Of a DNA stretch of 14,410 nt, positions 1 through 7,454 are shown one piece after another (the stretch's first letter is position 1; every line of letters starts with the position of its first letter). Source of the DNA: Acidobacteriota bacterium. GTDB lineage: Bacteria; Acidobacteriota; Terriglobia; Terriglobales; Acidobacteriaceae. The notes beneath the pieces are model-generated. The model had not been told where the DNA came from. It saw only the letters and a list, made by a program, of their open reading frames with translations, and searched no databases. Made by a program: the position numbers and the translations under genes. Location of the stretch: positions 1 to 14,410 of the forward strand of contig JAJZIF010000044.1 of the NCBI GenBank assembly GCA_021810735.1, given 5' to 3'.

Positions 1-1
1 C

Positions 2-832
2 GGGCGTATCCTGATCTGCCCGGTTGAGGCAGCAGCCACATGCCTGGACATAGTCGCCGTCGATATCGGTCCGGGCATCCGTGACGTCGGCCGGGCGTTT
101 GAGGATGGTGTCTCAACCGGCGGGACCGCGGGCCAGGGTTTGGGAGCAATCAAGCGCCTTTCCGATACCGTCTCACTTTATTCCATGCCCGGCCGCGGAA
201 CTGTTGTATTCTGCCGCTTTAGGCTTTCTGCCGCTTCGGAAAACATCCCCGTCGGTGTGATCAGTATCCCGATTCATGGTGAGGTCGAATGCGGGGATTC
301 TTACCTCGCCTTGCCGGGTTCGCGCCGGTCGGTTTATATGATCGCGGATGGTCTGGGGCACGGTCCTGTGGCGTCGGAAGCCGCCCGCGAGGCGGTGAAA
401 TCGGTGCAAGCGTGCGCACAGGAGAGTCTGACTGAGGTCATGAACGCAACTCACAATGCGTTGAAGGCCACTCGGGGAGCAGCCATGTCCATTGCCGTTG
501 TCGACCACGCGCGCTCGTTGGTGACGTATGCCGGCGTGGGCAACGTGACCGCGGCGGTCGGGAACGGCGCTTCAACCCGCAACATGGTCTCGCGAAATGG
601 CACACTGGGAGCCATGCTGCCGAGGGTGCACGAGTATACCTATCCGTTTGAGCCAGGAATGGTGCTGCTTATGTATTCCGATGGCCTTAATTCGAAGTGC
701 AGCCTCAGCGGTTATCCCGGAATTATGAGCCGTCCCCCGGGCCTGATCGCAGGACTTCTCTACCGGGATTTCAGCCGCCAACGCGATGACGCAACCGTGC
801 TGGTTGCCTCTCTGAAGAAAGAGAGTCTGTGA
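2..832 (+). CDS. RsbT-like anti-sigma ATPase fused to SpoIIE/RsbX-type PP2C phosphatase (5' partial)
   Basis: The reading frame is open from the left edge, so the true start lies outside the window; a TTG at 140 falls inside the ATPase domain and is not a credible start. The visible 276 residues begin in a GHKL ATPase: the G1 box DIGPGI is at residues 21-26 and the glycine-rich lid GTAGQGLGAIKR at 41-52, as in RsbT-type switch kinases. A SpoIIE/RsbX-like PP2C phosphatase follows from about residue 85. Its expected metal-binding acids are present: ECGDSY (Asp 99), IADGLGHG (Asp 116), YSDGL (Asp 227) and RDDATV (Asp 262/263), so it is probably active. In known partner-switching systems RsbT phosphorylates STAS proteins and RsbX removes the phosphate; here both activities seem joined in one cytosolic protein. 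The stop codon overlaps the next start by 4 bp (GTGA), implying translational coupling. The family call is strong; the targets are inferred. Confidence 0.9.
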   Translation, partial: GRILICPVEAAATCLDIVAVDIGPGIRDVGRAFEDGVSTGGTAGQGLGAIKRLSDTVSLYSMPGRGTVVFCRFRLSAASENIPVGVISIPIHGEVECGDSYLALPGSRRSVYMIADGLGHGPVASEAAREAVKSVQACAQESLTEVMNATHNALKATRGAAMSIAVVDHARSLVTYAGVGNVTAAVGNGASTRNMVSRNGTLGAMLPRVHEYTYPFEPGMVLLMYSDGLNSKCSLSGYPGIMSRPPGLIAGLLYRDFSRQRDDATVLVASLKKESL

Positions 833-2976
833 TCCCCGCTCCGATTTTTCAAATGAAGCTCGTGAACGAGCGGGATGTGGTGAGTGCCCGCCAGCAGGCG
901 CGTTCGATTGCCGAAGCGCTGAAGTTCGATCATCATGACCAGATCCGGATCGCAACCGCTGTATCCGAGATCGCACGCAATGCCTTCCGATATGCACGCG
1001 GCGGAGAGATCTCCTTCCAGGCAAACTTCGAGACCCGGATGCTATTGGTCTCCGTCGTGGATCGCGGCGGGGGAATCCCTCACCTTCACAAGATTCTTGC
1101 CGGCTCCTATCAGTCTTCCACCGGAATGGGCATGGGTATTCTGGGCACCCGCCGGTTAATGGACTCTTTCTCCATCGAGAGCGGCCCAACCGGTACTTCG
1201 GTCCAGTTTGGCAAGGTCCTGCCTCCGAACACCTCTCTCGATAGCGGCACGCTCCAGAGAATTGCATCGGAAATTGCCCGCAAGAGTCCCGTTACGGCAA
1301 TCGATGAACTGCAGACTCAGAATCGCGAGCTGTTGAAGATGCTCAACGATTTACGCGAAAGAAAAGAGGAACTGGCGCGCATCAATGCCGAGCTCGAAGA
1401 TACCAATCGGGGTGTAGTCGCTCTCTACGCCGAGTTGGACGAGCGGGCGGATTACCTGCGCCGCGCCTCTGAACTGAAGTCCAGCTTCCTCTCCAACATG
1501 TCGCACGAATTCCGCACACCATTGAATTCCATGCTCGCTCTGTCGCGTATGTTGCTGGAACGTATGGACGGAGAACTCACCCCGGAGCAGGATCAGCAGA
1601 TACGCTTTATCCAGCAATCCGCAAGGGAACTGGCGGAGATGGTCAATGACCTGCTCGATCTGGCCAAGGTTGAAGCGGGACGCCTGGAGATCAAGTCCAA
1701 GAACTTCCAGATTTCCGATCTCTTTGGCGCTCTTCGCGGAATGCTCAAGCCGCTCCTGGCGGACAATTCGCTGAACCTGGTCTTTGAGCCGGCTGACGAT
1801 CTGCCGCCCCTGTCGACAGATGAGCAGAAGGTTTCGCAAGTGCTCAGGAATTTCATCTCCAATGCGATCAAGTTCACGCCGGCCGGCGAGGTAAGGGTGT
1901 ACGCCGCGGTGAACGGAAACGACGTCGAATTCTTCGTGAGTGATACCGGAATCGGAATCTCCGAGCCGGACCAGAGGATCATTTTCGAAGAGTTCGCGCA
2001 AGTCGACAGCGCAATGCAGAGGAGAGTGAAAGGCACTGGCCTGGGCCTTCCATTGTCCCGAAAGCTTGCCGAGCTGATGGGCGGAAGCGTCGACGTATCC
2101 AGCACCATCGGAAAGGGTTCGACATTCCGGCTGAAGATCCCGAGGGTGTACCCCGGCACAATTCTCAGGGAAGAGGCGGCATTGCCCGTCTTCGATCCAG
2201 GTAAGAAATGGATCCTCATTATCGAGGACAATCCGGAGACCATTTTCATCTATTCTCGCTATCTTGCCAACGCCGGCTTTGAATCGTACTCCGTTGGCGC
2301 AATTGAGGAAGCAAAGCGTGCACTTGGAAAGGGGAACCCGGCGGCTCTGATTCTGGATATTCTGCTCGGATCGGAAACCTCCTGGGACTTCCTTCGGGAG
2401 CTGAAGGCGGATGCTGCCTACCATAACATCCCCGTGCTCGTGATGAGCGTGGTGGACGACGAGCACAAGATTTATGGTCTCGGGGCGGACTCCTTCCTGA
2501 CCAAGCCATTCTCGCCGGATCGCATGATTGCGGAAATCATCCGCATCAGCTCGCAGTCAGTCAGGCCCAGAGTACTGATGATCGATGACAACGAGGTCTC
2601 CCGGTATCTTCTTCGTGGAATCCTGCCGGATTATCAGTTCGAGGTGTTTGAAGCCCGCGATGGCCGTGAAGGCGTAAAAATGGCGCAGGAGTTGCGACCA
2701 AGCATTATTTTTCTCGATTTCTATTTGCCGGACATGAACGGATTGGAGATTCTCAAGGATCTGAAAGAATCCCATCGCACTGCAAGTATTCCCATCGTGC
2801 TGCACTCAACCAAGACCCTTGAGGAATCTGAACTGCGGCTGTGCCGCGAAAATTCCGTCACCATTTTTTCCAAGCAGGCACTCACATTGCCTGACGCTCC
2901 CATACGTCTGAGGGAGATTATCCATACCATCGCAGCGCATACCCGAGCGGAAGCGGAGCATGGCGCAAGCGCCTGA
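829..2976 (+). CDS. Hybrid histidine kinase with extra N-terminal anti-sigma-type ATPase and two receiver domains
   Basis: A 715-residue soluble protein without membrane segments. In order: an RsbW/RsbT-like ATPase at about 10-130 (N-box SEIARNAFRYA, G1 DRGGGI at 78-83, glycine lid GMGMGILGTRR); a coiled coil at about 155-215; a HisKA domain with SHEFRTPLN (phospho-accepting His 226); a HATPase_c domain with N-box NFISNAIKFT (Asn 345), G1 DTGIGI (Asp 372) and G2 GTGLGLPLS (from 402); receiver 1 at about 461-575 (acidic Asp 467, phospho-acceptor Asp 510, Lys 559); receiver 2 at about 580-700 (Asp 586/587, phospho-acceptor Asp 630, Lys 682). The key residues of each core are present, so kinase and receivers are probably functional. 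The GTG start overlaps the previous stop by 4 bp and follows a purine-rich AAAGAGAG. The protein likely links STAS-based partner switching to phosphotransfer. Having two ATP-binding folds in one kinase is the unusual part. The input signal is not evident. Confidence 0.9.
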   Translation: MIPAPIFQMKLVNERDVVSARQQARSIAEALKFDHHDQIRIATAVSEIARNAFRYARGGEISFQANFETRMLLVSVVDRGGGIPHLHKILAGSYQSSTGMGMGILGTRRLMDSFSIESGPTGTSVQFGKVLPPNTSLDSGTLQRIASEIARKSPVTAIDELQTQNRELLKMLNDLRERKEELARINAELEDTNRGVVALYAELDERADYLRRASELKSSFLSNMSHEFRTPLNSMLALSRMLLERMDGELTPEQDQQIRFIQQSARELAEMVNDLLDLAKVEAGRLEIKSKNFQISDLFGALRGMLKPLLADNSLNLVFEPADDLPPLSTDEQKVSQVLRNFISNAIKFTPAGEVRVYAAVNGNDVEFFVSDTGIGISEPDQRIIFEEFAQVDSAMQRRVKGTGLGLPLSRKLAELMGGSVDVSSTIGKGSTFRLKIPRVYPGTILREEAALPVFDPGKKWILIIEDNPETIFIYSRYLANAGFESYSVGAIEEAKRALGKGNPAALILDILLGSETSWDFLRELKADAAYHNIPVLVMSVVDDEHKIYGLGADSFLTKPFSPDRMIAEIIRISSQSVRPRVLMIDDNEVSRYLLRGILPDYQFEVFEARDGREGVKMAQELRPSIIFLDFYLPDMNGLEILKDLKESHRTASIPIVLHSTKTLEESELRLCRENSVTIFSKQALTLPDAPIRLREIIHTIAAHTRAEAEHGASA

Positions 2977-4450
2977 GCCGCAGCCTAGGAAGCCGCGCAT
3001 TCTGGTCATTGATGACCAGGAGACGACCCGCTATATCTTTCGTCGTATTCTCACCCGCGCCGGATACATCGTTGAAGAGGCTACCACAGGCGAAGAGGGA
3101 CTTCTCAAAGCAGCCTCCTCCCCTGACCTCATCATCGCCGATGTAAACCTGCCCGACATGCTTGGGTACGATGTGTGCCGCAGGATCAAGGCCAACGCGC
3201 TGAGCGCCAGCATTCCTCTGCTGCAAATCTCAGCATCCTTCGTATCCGATGAAAGCAAGGTCCAGGCGCTCGAGGGCGGTGCCGATTCCTACCTTATCCA
3301 GCCAGTGGAGCCGACCGTGCTACTTGCGCAGATCCAGGCCCTGCTGAGGCTGCGGAAAGCCGAGGCTATGTCTCACCTTTCCGCCCTGCAATGGAAGATG
3401 ACCTTTGACGCGCTCAGCGACGGGGTTGCACTTGCCGACCCCGATGGTACCGTCGTCCGCGTCAACCGCGCTTTTCTGCGTCTTCTGGGATTAAGGAACG
3501 CGGAGGTGGAAGGAAAGAACATCACCGATGTTTTCCATTCCAGTTTTGGCGTGCCACTTTCAGAGTTGACGAAGGGGAATGTCGGAGGCATCTCCATAGA
3601 GCTCTCTACCGCCAGCAGTTGGTTCCGCGTTCGATACGATAAAATCGCTGGCGATCCGCAGCGCGAGGGCGGGTCCATCCTCCTCGTGACGGACATTACT
3701 GACCAGAAAAAATTGCACGAAACGCTCAAAATGAGCGAGCGGCTTGCCGCGACGGGTCGTCTTGCCCACACCATCGCCCATGAAATCAATAATCCGCTAG
3801 AGGCGCTGTCGAACCTCCTGTACATTGTGCAAGAGAATGAGACGGTCAACCATGAGATGCAAACTTACCTGCAACAGGCTTCCATCGAGTTGGAGCGGAT
3901 TAGCCTTATCACGAAGCAGATCCTTGCCTATCACAGGGATTCCAAACAGCCTGTTCTCGTCACGGCGAACGACATGGTCGAAAGCGTCCTCGCCATGTTC
4001 CGTACTCCTCTTTCGACCAACCGCGTGAGGTTGTCCAAGAAACTTACCTGCACTCGACTGGTGAGCGTGCAGCCGGGCGAAATGAGGCAGGCGCTCGGTA
4101 ACCTGATCAGCAATGCGCTTGATGCCATCGGCGCGTCCGGAGGTAGATTGATCGTGCGCTGCTTCGACTCGACTGACCAGCGCCAGCAACGTCAGGGAGT
4201 ACGTATTCTCTTCAGCGACTCCGGCGGGGGCATCCCAGAGTCAGCTCGCAAGCACATCTTCGACGCCTTCTATACCACGAAGGAGTTGAAAGGTTCCGGG
4301 ATCGGCCTTTGGTTGACATCGGAGGTCGTGGCAAAGCACAACGGATATATTCGTCTGCGATCGAGAACCGATGGACAGTATCGCGGAACCATCTTCGATA
4401 TCTTCCTTCCGCAAACACAAACGCTCCGGCCAGAGATCGCGGGAGCTTAG
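2960..4450 (+). CDS. Receiver-PAS-histidine kinase
   Basis: A 496-residue soluble protein. A receiver domain fills about 12-130 (acidic pair Asp 18/19, phospho-acceptor Asp 61 in IIADVNLPDM). A PAS domain lies at about 145-250 (LSDGVALADPDGTVVRVNRA). A HisKA domain carries AHEINNPLEAL with His 274. HATPase_c follows with N-box NLISNALDA (Asn 385), G1 DSGGGI (Asp 420) and G2 GSGIGLWLT (from 445). In the receiver, the conserved lysine near the end of strand 5 is replaced by Gln 114 (YLIQPVEP), so signalling may be altered; I recall similar substitutions in this receiver-PAS-kinase type, though I cannot check. The ATG overlaps the end of the upstream gene by 17 bp and follows a purine-rich GGAAGCGGAG, so it belongs to the same operon. 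No output domain is present, so it probably receives phosphate from, or acts beside, the upstream hybrid kinase. The partner is unknown. Confidence 0.9.
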   Translation: MAQAPEPQPRKPRILVIDDQETTRYIFRRILTRAGYIVEEATTGEEGLLKAASSPDLIIADVNLPDMLGYDVCRRIKANALSASIPLLQISASFVSDESKVQALEGGADSYLIQPVEPTVLLAQIQALLRLRKAEAMSHLSALQWKMTFDALSDGVALADPDGTVVRVNRAFLRLLGLRNAEVEGKNITDVFHSSFGVPLSELTKGNVGGISIELSTASSWFRVRYDKIAGDPQREGGSILLVTDITDQKKLHETLKMSERLAATGRLAHTIAHEINNPLEALSNLLYIVQENETVNHEMQTYLQQASIELERISLITKQILAYHRDSKQPVLVTANDMVESVLAMFRTPLSTNRVRLSKKLTCTRLVSVQPGEMRQALGNLISNALDAIGASGGRLIVRCFDSTDQRQQRQGVRILFSDSGGGIPESARKHIFDAFYTTKELKGSGIGLWLTSEVVAKHNGYIRLRSRTDGQYRGTIFDIFLPQTQTLRPEIAGA

Positions 4451-4456
4451 CCGAGT

Positions 4457-4497
4457 CGCCGCTCAAAAGGATTCCATTTTGTTTGAAAGAAGCGGCG
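4457..4497. terminator. Possible hairpin between convergent genes
   Basis: The arms CGCCGCT (4457-4463) and AGCGGCG (4491-4497) are perfect 7-bp complements just after the kinase stop. The inner CAAA/TTTG can extend the stem past a small bulge. No T-run follows on either strand, so it is not a canonical intrinsic terminator. The rest of the 169-bp convergent gap holds only another weak inverted repeat, ATTGTG (4528-4533) with CACAAT (4545-4550). Confidence 0.3.
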
Positions 4498-4619
4498 GCC
4501 TCATGCATTCGGGATGATCGGAGCCGGATTGTGAATCTGCCATCCACAATTCCCACGCCGGCGACGGATGGCATCAGGAAACCATGAATTCCGCTCCCGA
4601 TCAACCGATAAGCCTATAG

Positions 4620-5516
4620 CTACTGGAATTCTGCGTGAACAGCCACCAGCGTCGATAGCTCCCCTGGTAGATACTGTCCCGGCGTAACGCCCAAAAGCCG
4701 TTTGAATTGACGAGTGAAGTGGCTCTGATCGACGAACCCGGCCGCATGTGCAGCCCGTGCAATCGACGTGCCTGCCTGAAGCAGGCGCTTTGCGACCTCG
4801 ATCCTGGTCTGCGTCAGGTAAGCGTGGGGGGTCAGCCCGACCGCGCGCCGAAAGATCCGGAGGAAATGATAGGGACTGAATTGGGTCAGTTTTGCGAGCT
4901 CATCGAGAGTCACATTGCGGTGATGGTTGGCGGCAATGTACTCCTTGGCCTTCGCAACTCTGATGAGCTCCTTGCCAGCCCTTAGCTTCTGGATCGAGCC
5001 CCCGTTGTGCTTGTCCGCGAGCCGCGCGAAAATAGTGAGCAGCAGGGATTCTGATTCCAGAGCGGTGCCATGGCTTTCCAGTTGCCTGTGCAGGCGCAGC
5101 AGCGTGGCCGCCAGGATCGGGTCCTGCACAAACGGTTTTGAGAATTTGAAAGTATCGATCCCAAATTCAGGCAATTTTCCTGCAAGCGAGAAGTCTTCAA
5201 AAAAGAAAACGCGAAAACTCCAACCATGCGCACTGGCAGGTCCAGGTGCATGGATTTCGCCAGGGTTCAAGAGAAGGACGGAGCCCGAACTCAGAGTATG
5301 GGGTGCGCGACCGAACCGAAAGCGCATTACCCCAGACTCGACCACCCCGATGGCGGGAACCGAATGAAAATGCGGAGCAAATTGGTGTTTCCGATAGGAG
5401 CCGTGAAACAGCTCGGCGCCTTTCAGGGCATGATGCCGCCAGATGCGAGCACGTTCCTGCGATCCAGACGGCACTTTTGTTGGATGTCCATGGATTTGTG
5501 GACGGGTACAAGCCAA
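4620..5516 (-). CDS. AraC-family transcriptional regulator
   Basis: A predicted 298-residue regulator. The N-terminal half (about 30-125) looks like an AraC-type cupin effector-binding domain (HFHSVPAIGVVESG, then LLLNPGEIHAPGP). The C-terminal half has the two AraC helix-turn-helix units: NVTLDELAKLTQFSPYHFLR at about 201-220 and SIARAAHAAGF with HFTRQFKRLLGVTPGQY at about 251-282. The frame stays open for over 1 kb upstream, but that part is antisense to the channel gene. I chose the TTG at 5516 because GAGAGGAG (5527-5534) lies 10 nt upstream and the length suits the family. GTG at 5474 or 5588 are alternatives. The gene is divergent from the efflux operon, and this family commonly regulates adjacent divergent transporter genes, so control of that operon is a reasonable inference. 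The inducer is unknown. Confidence 0.88.
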   Translation of the reverse strand: MACTRPQIHGHPTKVPSGSQERARIWRHHALKGAELFHGSYRKHQFAPHFHSVPAIGVVESGVMRFRFGRAPHTLSSGSVLLLNPGEIHAPGPASAHGWSFRVFFFEDFSLAGKLPEFGIDTFKFSKPFVQDPILAATLLRLHRQLESHGTALESESLLLTIFARLADKHNGGSIQKLRAGKELIRVAKAKEYIAANHHRNVTLDELAKLTQFSPYHFLRIFRRAVGLTPHAYLTQTRIEVAKRLLQAGTSIARAAHAAGFVDQSHFTRQFKRLLGVTPGQYLPGELSTLVAVHAEFQ

Positions 5517-5526
5517 AACCTGCGAA

Positions 5527-5534
5527 CTCCTCTC
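5527..5534 (-). promoter_or_regulatory. Ribosome binding site deciding the AraC-regulator start
   Basis: On the - strand this reads GAGAGGAG, 10 nt before the TTG at 5516. No comparable Shine-Dalgarno sequence was seen before the GTG at 5474. Confidence 0.5.
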
Positions 5535-5563
5535 GACAGTGATGCCAGGCGTGACACCTATTG

Positions 5564-5569
5564 ATTTTA
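5564..5569 (-). promoter_or_regulatory. Candidate -10 element for the AraC-regulator gene
   Basis: On the - strand the sequence is TAAAAT, five of six matches to the sigma-70 -10 consensus, 47 bp before the chosen start. No good -35 lies at the expected spacing, so the promoter is weak or activator-dependent, or the match is chance. A short GCGC-N6-GCGC repeat (5573-5586) lies just upstream. Confidence 0.3.
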
Positions 5570-5594
5570 TCAGCGCGTAATAGCGCACATCGCG

Positions 5595-5613
5595 TTGCTC
5601 CAAAGCAGAGCAA
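5595..5613. promoter_or_regulatory. Inverted repeat, candidate operator in the divergent AraC/efflux region
   Basis: TTGCTC (5595-5600) and GAGCAA (5608-5613) are perfect 6-bp inverted arms around a 7-bp spacer. They lie between the AraC-type regulator and the efflux operon, a position suited to controlling either promoter. AraC proteins more often bind direct repeats, so another regulator, or no function, remains possible. Confidence 0.3.
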
Positions 5614-5651
5614 TTTTCTACAAGACCGGTCGTGATTCGAAATCTATTCTC

Positions 5652-5658
5652 GAAGGAG
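5652..5658 (+). promoter_or_regulatory. Ribosome binding site deciding the outer-membrane channel start
   Basis: GAAGGAG is a near-ideal Shine-Dalgarno sequence, 5 nt before the GTG at 5664. It supports that start over the TTG at 5595. Confidence 0.7.
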
Positions 5659-5663
5659 TGCTC

Positions 5664-7142
5664 GTGCCATCTCGATCCGTGCCGCATCCCAAAAGCACTG
5701 CAAATCGGTGCTTCGAAATACTCGCCCAGTGGCTCTGCATCCTGTGGCTCTGTTCCGCAACAGGGTGGGCCCAGCATGCGCCAGTTTCGGCTAGTGTTCC
5801 ATGGATGCCAGTTCATGCTCCGTTGCGAAACGACATCGCCGTGGTGAACAGTCACGAAGTGGAATTGGATGACCATGGTGTATATACACTCGGCCAGTTG
5901 ATCGATATTGCGGAATCGAATAATCCAGCCACGCAAGCCGCCTGGGACCGCGCGAAGTCCCGGGCAGCCTCCGTAGGGATTGCCAAGAGTGAACTCTATC
6001 CCACGATTCTTGCTACGTCCGCGGGACGGACGTTCTTGAATCCTCCACTGCTGTACGGATCCTTTGCGCTCCAGCACATCGGTCTGTTTGAGGCTGCTCT
6101 GCATCTTAACTACACATTGCTGGATTTCGGCGCGAGGCGTTCCGAGATCACCGCGGCACGGGCACGCCTGCTTGCAGCGAACCTGAATTTCAACAATGAG
6201 CATCTCCTTCTGATTTATCAAGTCACCCGGGCCTACTACAGCCTGCTGAATGCGACAGGACTCCGGGAAGCCGCGGAAATCAACTTGAAAGAGGCCAGGG
6301 CTCTTCAGGATGCGGCGGAGGAGCGCAAGAAGAACGGCCTGGCGACACTTCCCGACGTGCTGGAGGCGCGTGCCGCTACCGCCAACGCCAATTACAAGCT
6401 GCAGAACGCAATCGGTGCGGAACAAAGTGCATTCGGAGATCTGGCCACTGTCCTTACTGCCATGCCGACAAAAACTTTCCGGGTTCAGGAGTTGGCCGAT
6501 CTGAAAATCCCCGATGCTCTCGATCAATCGGTCGAAGAGGCAATTCACAATGCGTTTCAGCAACGGCCGGATCTGCTCGCTCAAGTGGCGGAAGTACGCG
6601 CCAGCGAAGCAGAGGTGAAACACGCGCGTACGGCCTATTTCCCTAAGATCGAATTCGACGGAGAAAAGGGCTGGCTGCGCGCCTGGGGTCAGCAGGACGG
6701 GTATGCAGGCACCTACGGCAAGACCTACACGTATGACGCGCGCCTTAGCATGCGCTGGACGGTGTTCGACGGGTTAAAAAGAGAGAATCGACTGGCTCGG
6801 GCAAAGGCCGACAGGGCGGCTGCGGAATCGGAAGTACGGGAACATGAAGATACCATCGCCGATCACATCTGGAGCGATTACGCCAATGCGGTCACGGCCC
6901 TCCAGCAGCGTAAGGCGGCCGCCTCCCTGCTGGAAGCGACGTCGGAGTCCTACTCTGCCGCCATCGAATCGTATAAGGACGGAGTGCGAAACATCCTCGA
7001 CGTTCTCTCCGCGGAGCGGGAGTTGGCCCGTGCACGGGCTGTCGATGTGACGGCGCGGACCCAGGTGCTGCAGTCCTTCACAAGTCTGGCGTTCCGGACC
7101 GGAGATCTCCTTAGATCACATCCGAAAGGGGCAAACCCATGA
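5664..7142 (+). CDS. mdtP: TolC/MdtP-type outer-membrane efflux channel
   Basis: A predicted 492-residue outer-membrane factor forming the exit duct of a tripartite pump. The start is GTG with GAAGGAG 5 nt upstream; the frame opens earlier at a TTG (5595), but that would put an untypical extension before the signal peptide. The N-terminus has basic residues, then a hydrophobic stretch (ILAQWLCILWLC) and a plausible signal-peptidase I site after ATGWA (residue 36). It is not an obvious lipoprotein. The mature part has two long alpha-helical outer-membrane-efflux repeats, about 73-265 and 285-480, with typical features such as VTRAYYSLLNATG and the RxNRLARAKADRAAAE-like helix in the second half. 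It is the first gene of a four-gene operon and overlaps the next gene by 4 bp (ATGA). The symbol rests on the MdtN/YtcA/MdtO-like neighbours, since channel sequences alone rarely give orthology. Confidence 0.87.
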   Translation: MPSRSVPHPKSTANRCFEILAQWLCILWLCSATGWAQHAPVSASVPWMPVHAPLRNDIAVVNSHEVELDDHGVYTLGQLIDIAESNNPATQAAWDRAKSRAASVGIAKSELYPTILATSAGRTFLNPPLLYGSFALQHIGLFEAALHLNYTLLDFGARRSEITAARARLLAANLNFNNEHLLLIYQVTRAYYSLLNATGLREAAEINLKEARALQDAAEERKKNGLATLPDVLEARAATANANYKLQNAIGAEQSAFGDLATVLTAMPTKTFRVQELADLKIPDALDQSVEEAIHNAFQQRPDLLAQVAEVRASEAEVKHARTAYFPKIEFDGEKGWLRAWGQQDGYAGTYGKTYTYDARLSMRWTVFDGLKRENRLARAKADRAAAESEVREHEDTIADHIWSDYANAVTALQQRKAAASLLEATSESYSAAIESYKDGVRNILDVLSAERELARARAVDVTARTQVLQSFTSLAFRTGDLLRSHPKGANP

Positions 7143-7429
7143 CTCGTACTTCCGCGAGAGTGAATCTTTGGCGATCCATAGCTCCAGCGATGTTGAGCGT
7201 GTTCATTTTGGGAACATCCGGCTGTTCGCATTCACCGTCTTTCAACATACTGGGCTCCTATTTTCCGTCCTGGATGTTGTGTTTTGCCGTAGCTGCGGTC
7301 CTGACCCTGGCCATGCATAGCCTGTTTGTACGTTGGAAGCTGCTCGATGAGCTATGGCCGGTTGCACTGCTATACCCTGCGTTGCTATTTCTCTTCAGCT
7401 GCACTCTATGGCTCATATTTTTCTACTAG
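7139..7429 (+). CDS. ytcA: YtcA-family small membrane lipoprotein
   Basis: A 96-residue protein with an N-terminal signal segment ending in GTSGC, a fair lipobox with Cys 29. The mature part has SPSFNILGSYFPSW, then two membrane-spanning segments (about 46-63 and 74-95). The pattern of a Cys-Ser-x-Ser-Pro start, a GxYxPSW motif and two transmembrane helices matches YtcA, encoded beside mdtNOP in E. coli. Its molecular role is not established; the consistent position suggests an accessory part of the FUSC-type efflux complex. The ATG overlaps the channel stop by 4 bp, and the adaptor starts 25 bp after its stop, so it is inside the operon. Confidence 0.85.
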   Translation: MTRTSARVNLWRSIAPAMLSVFILGTSGCSHSPSFNILGSYFPSWMLCFAVAAVLTLAMHSLFVRWKLLDELWPVALLYPALLFLFSCTLWLIFFY

Positions 7430-7439
7430 CCTGGACGGC

Positions 7440-7446
7440 GGTGAGG
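7440..7446 (+). promoter_or_regulatory. Ribosome binding site deciding the adaptor start
   Basis: GGTGAGG lies 8 nt before the TTG at 7455. The frame is open from 7326, but that would overlap the ytcA-like gene by about 100 bp and add a non-homologous N-terminus. Confidence 0.55.
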
Positions 7447-7454
7447 TACTTTGC

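Noticed and set aside
1351..2466. 371-residue open frame on the - strand
   Set aside because: It is antisense to the hybrid kinase catalytic core, which has all of its conserved boxes.
5595..5663. Earlier TTG start for the outer-membrane channel
   Set aside because: It places 23 residues before an otherwise normal signal peptide and lacks a ribosome binding site; the GTG at 5664 has GAAGGAG.
5517..6623. Long upstream extension of the AraC-type frame on the - strand (667-residue open frame in total)
   Set aside because: The N-terminal 350 residues are antisense to a well-supported outer-membrane channel and have no AraC-like content. A normal-length start with a ribosome binding site exists at 5516.
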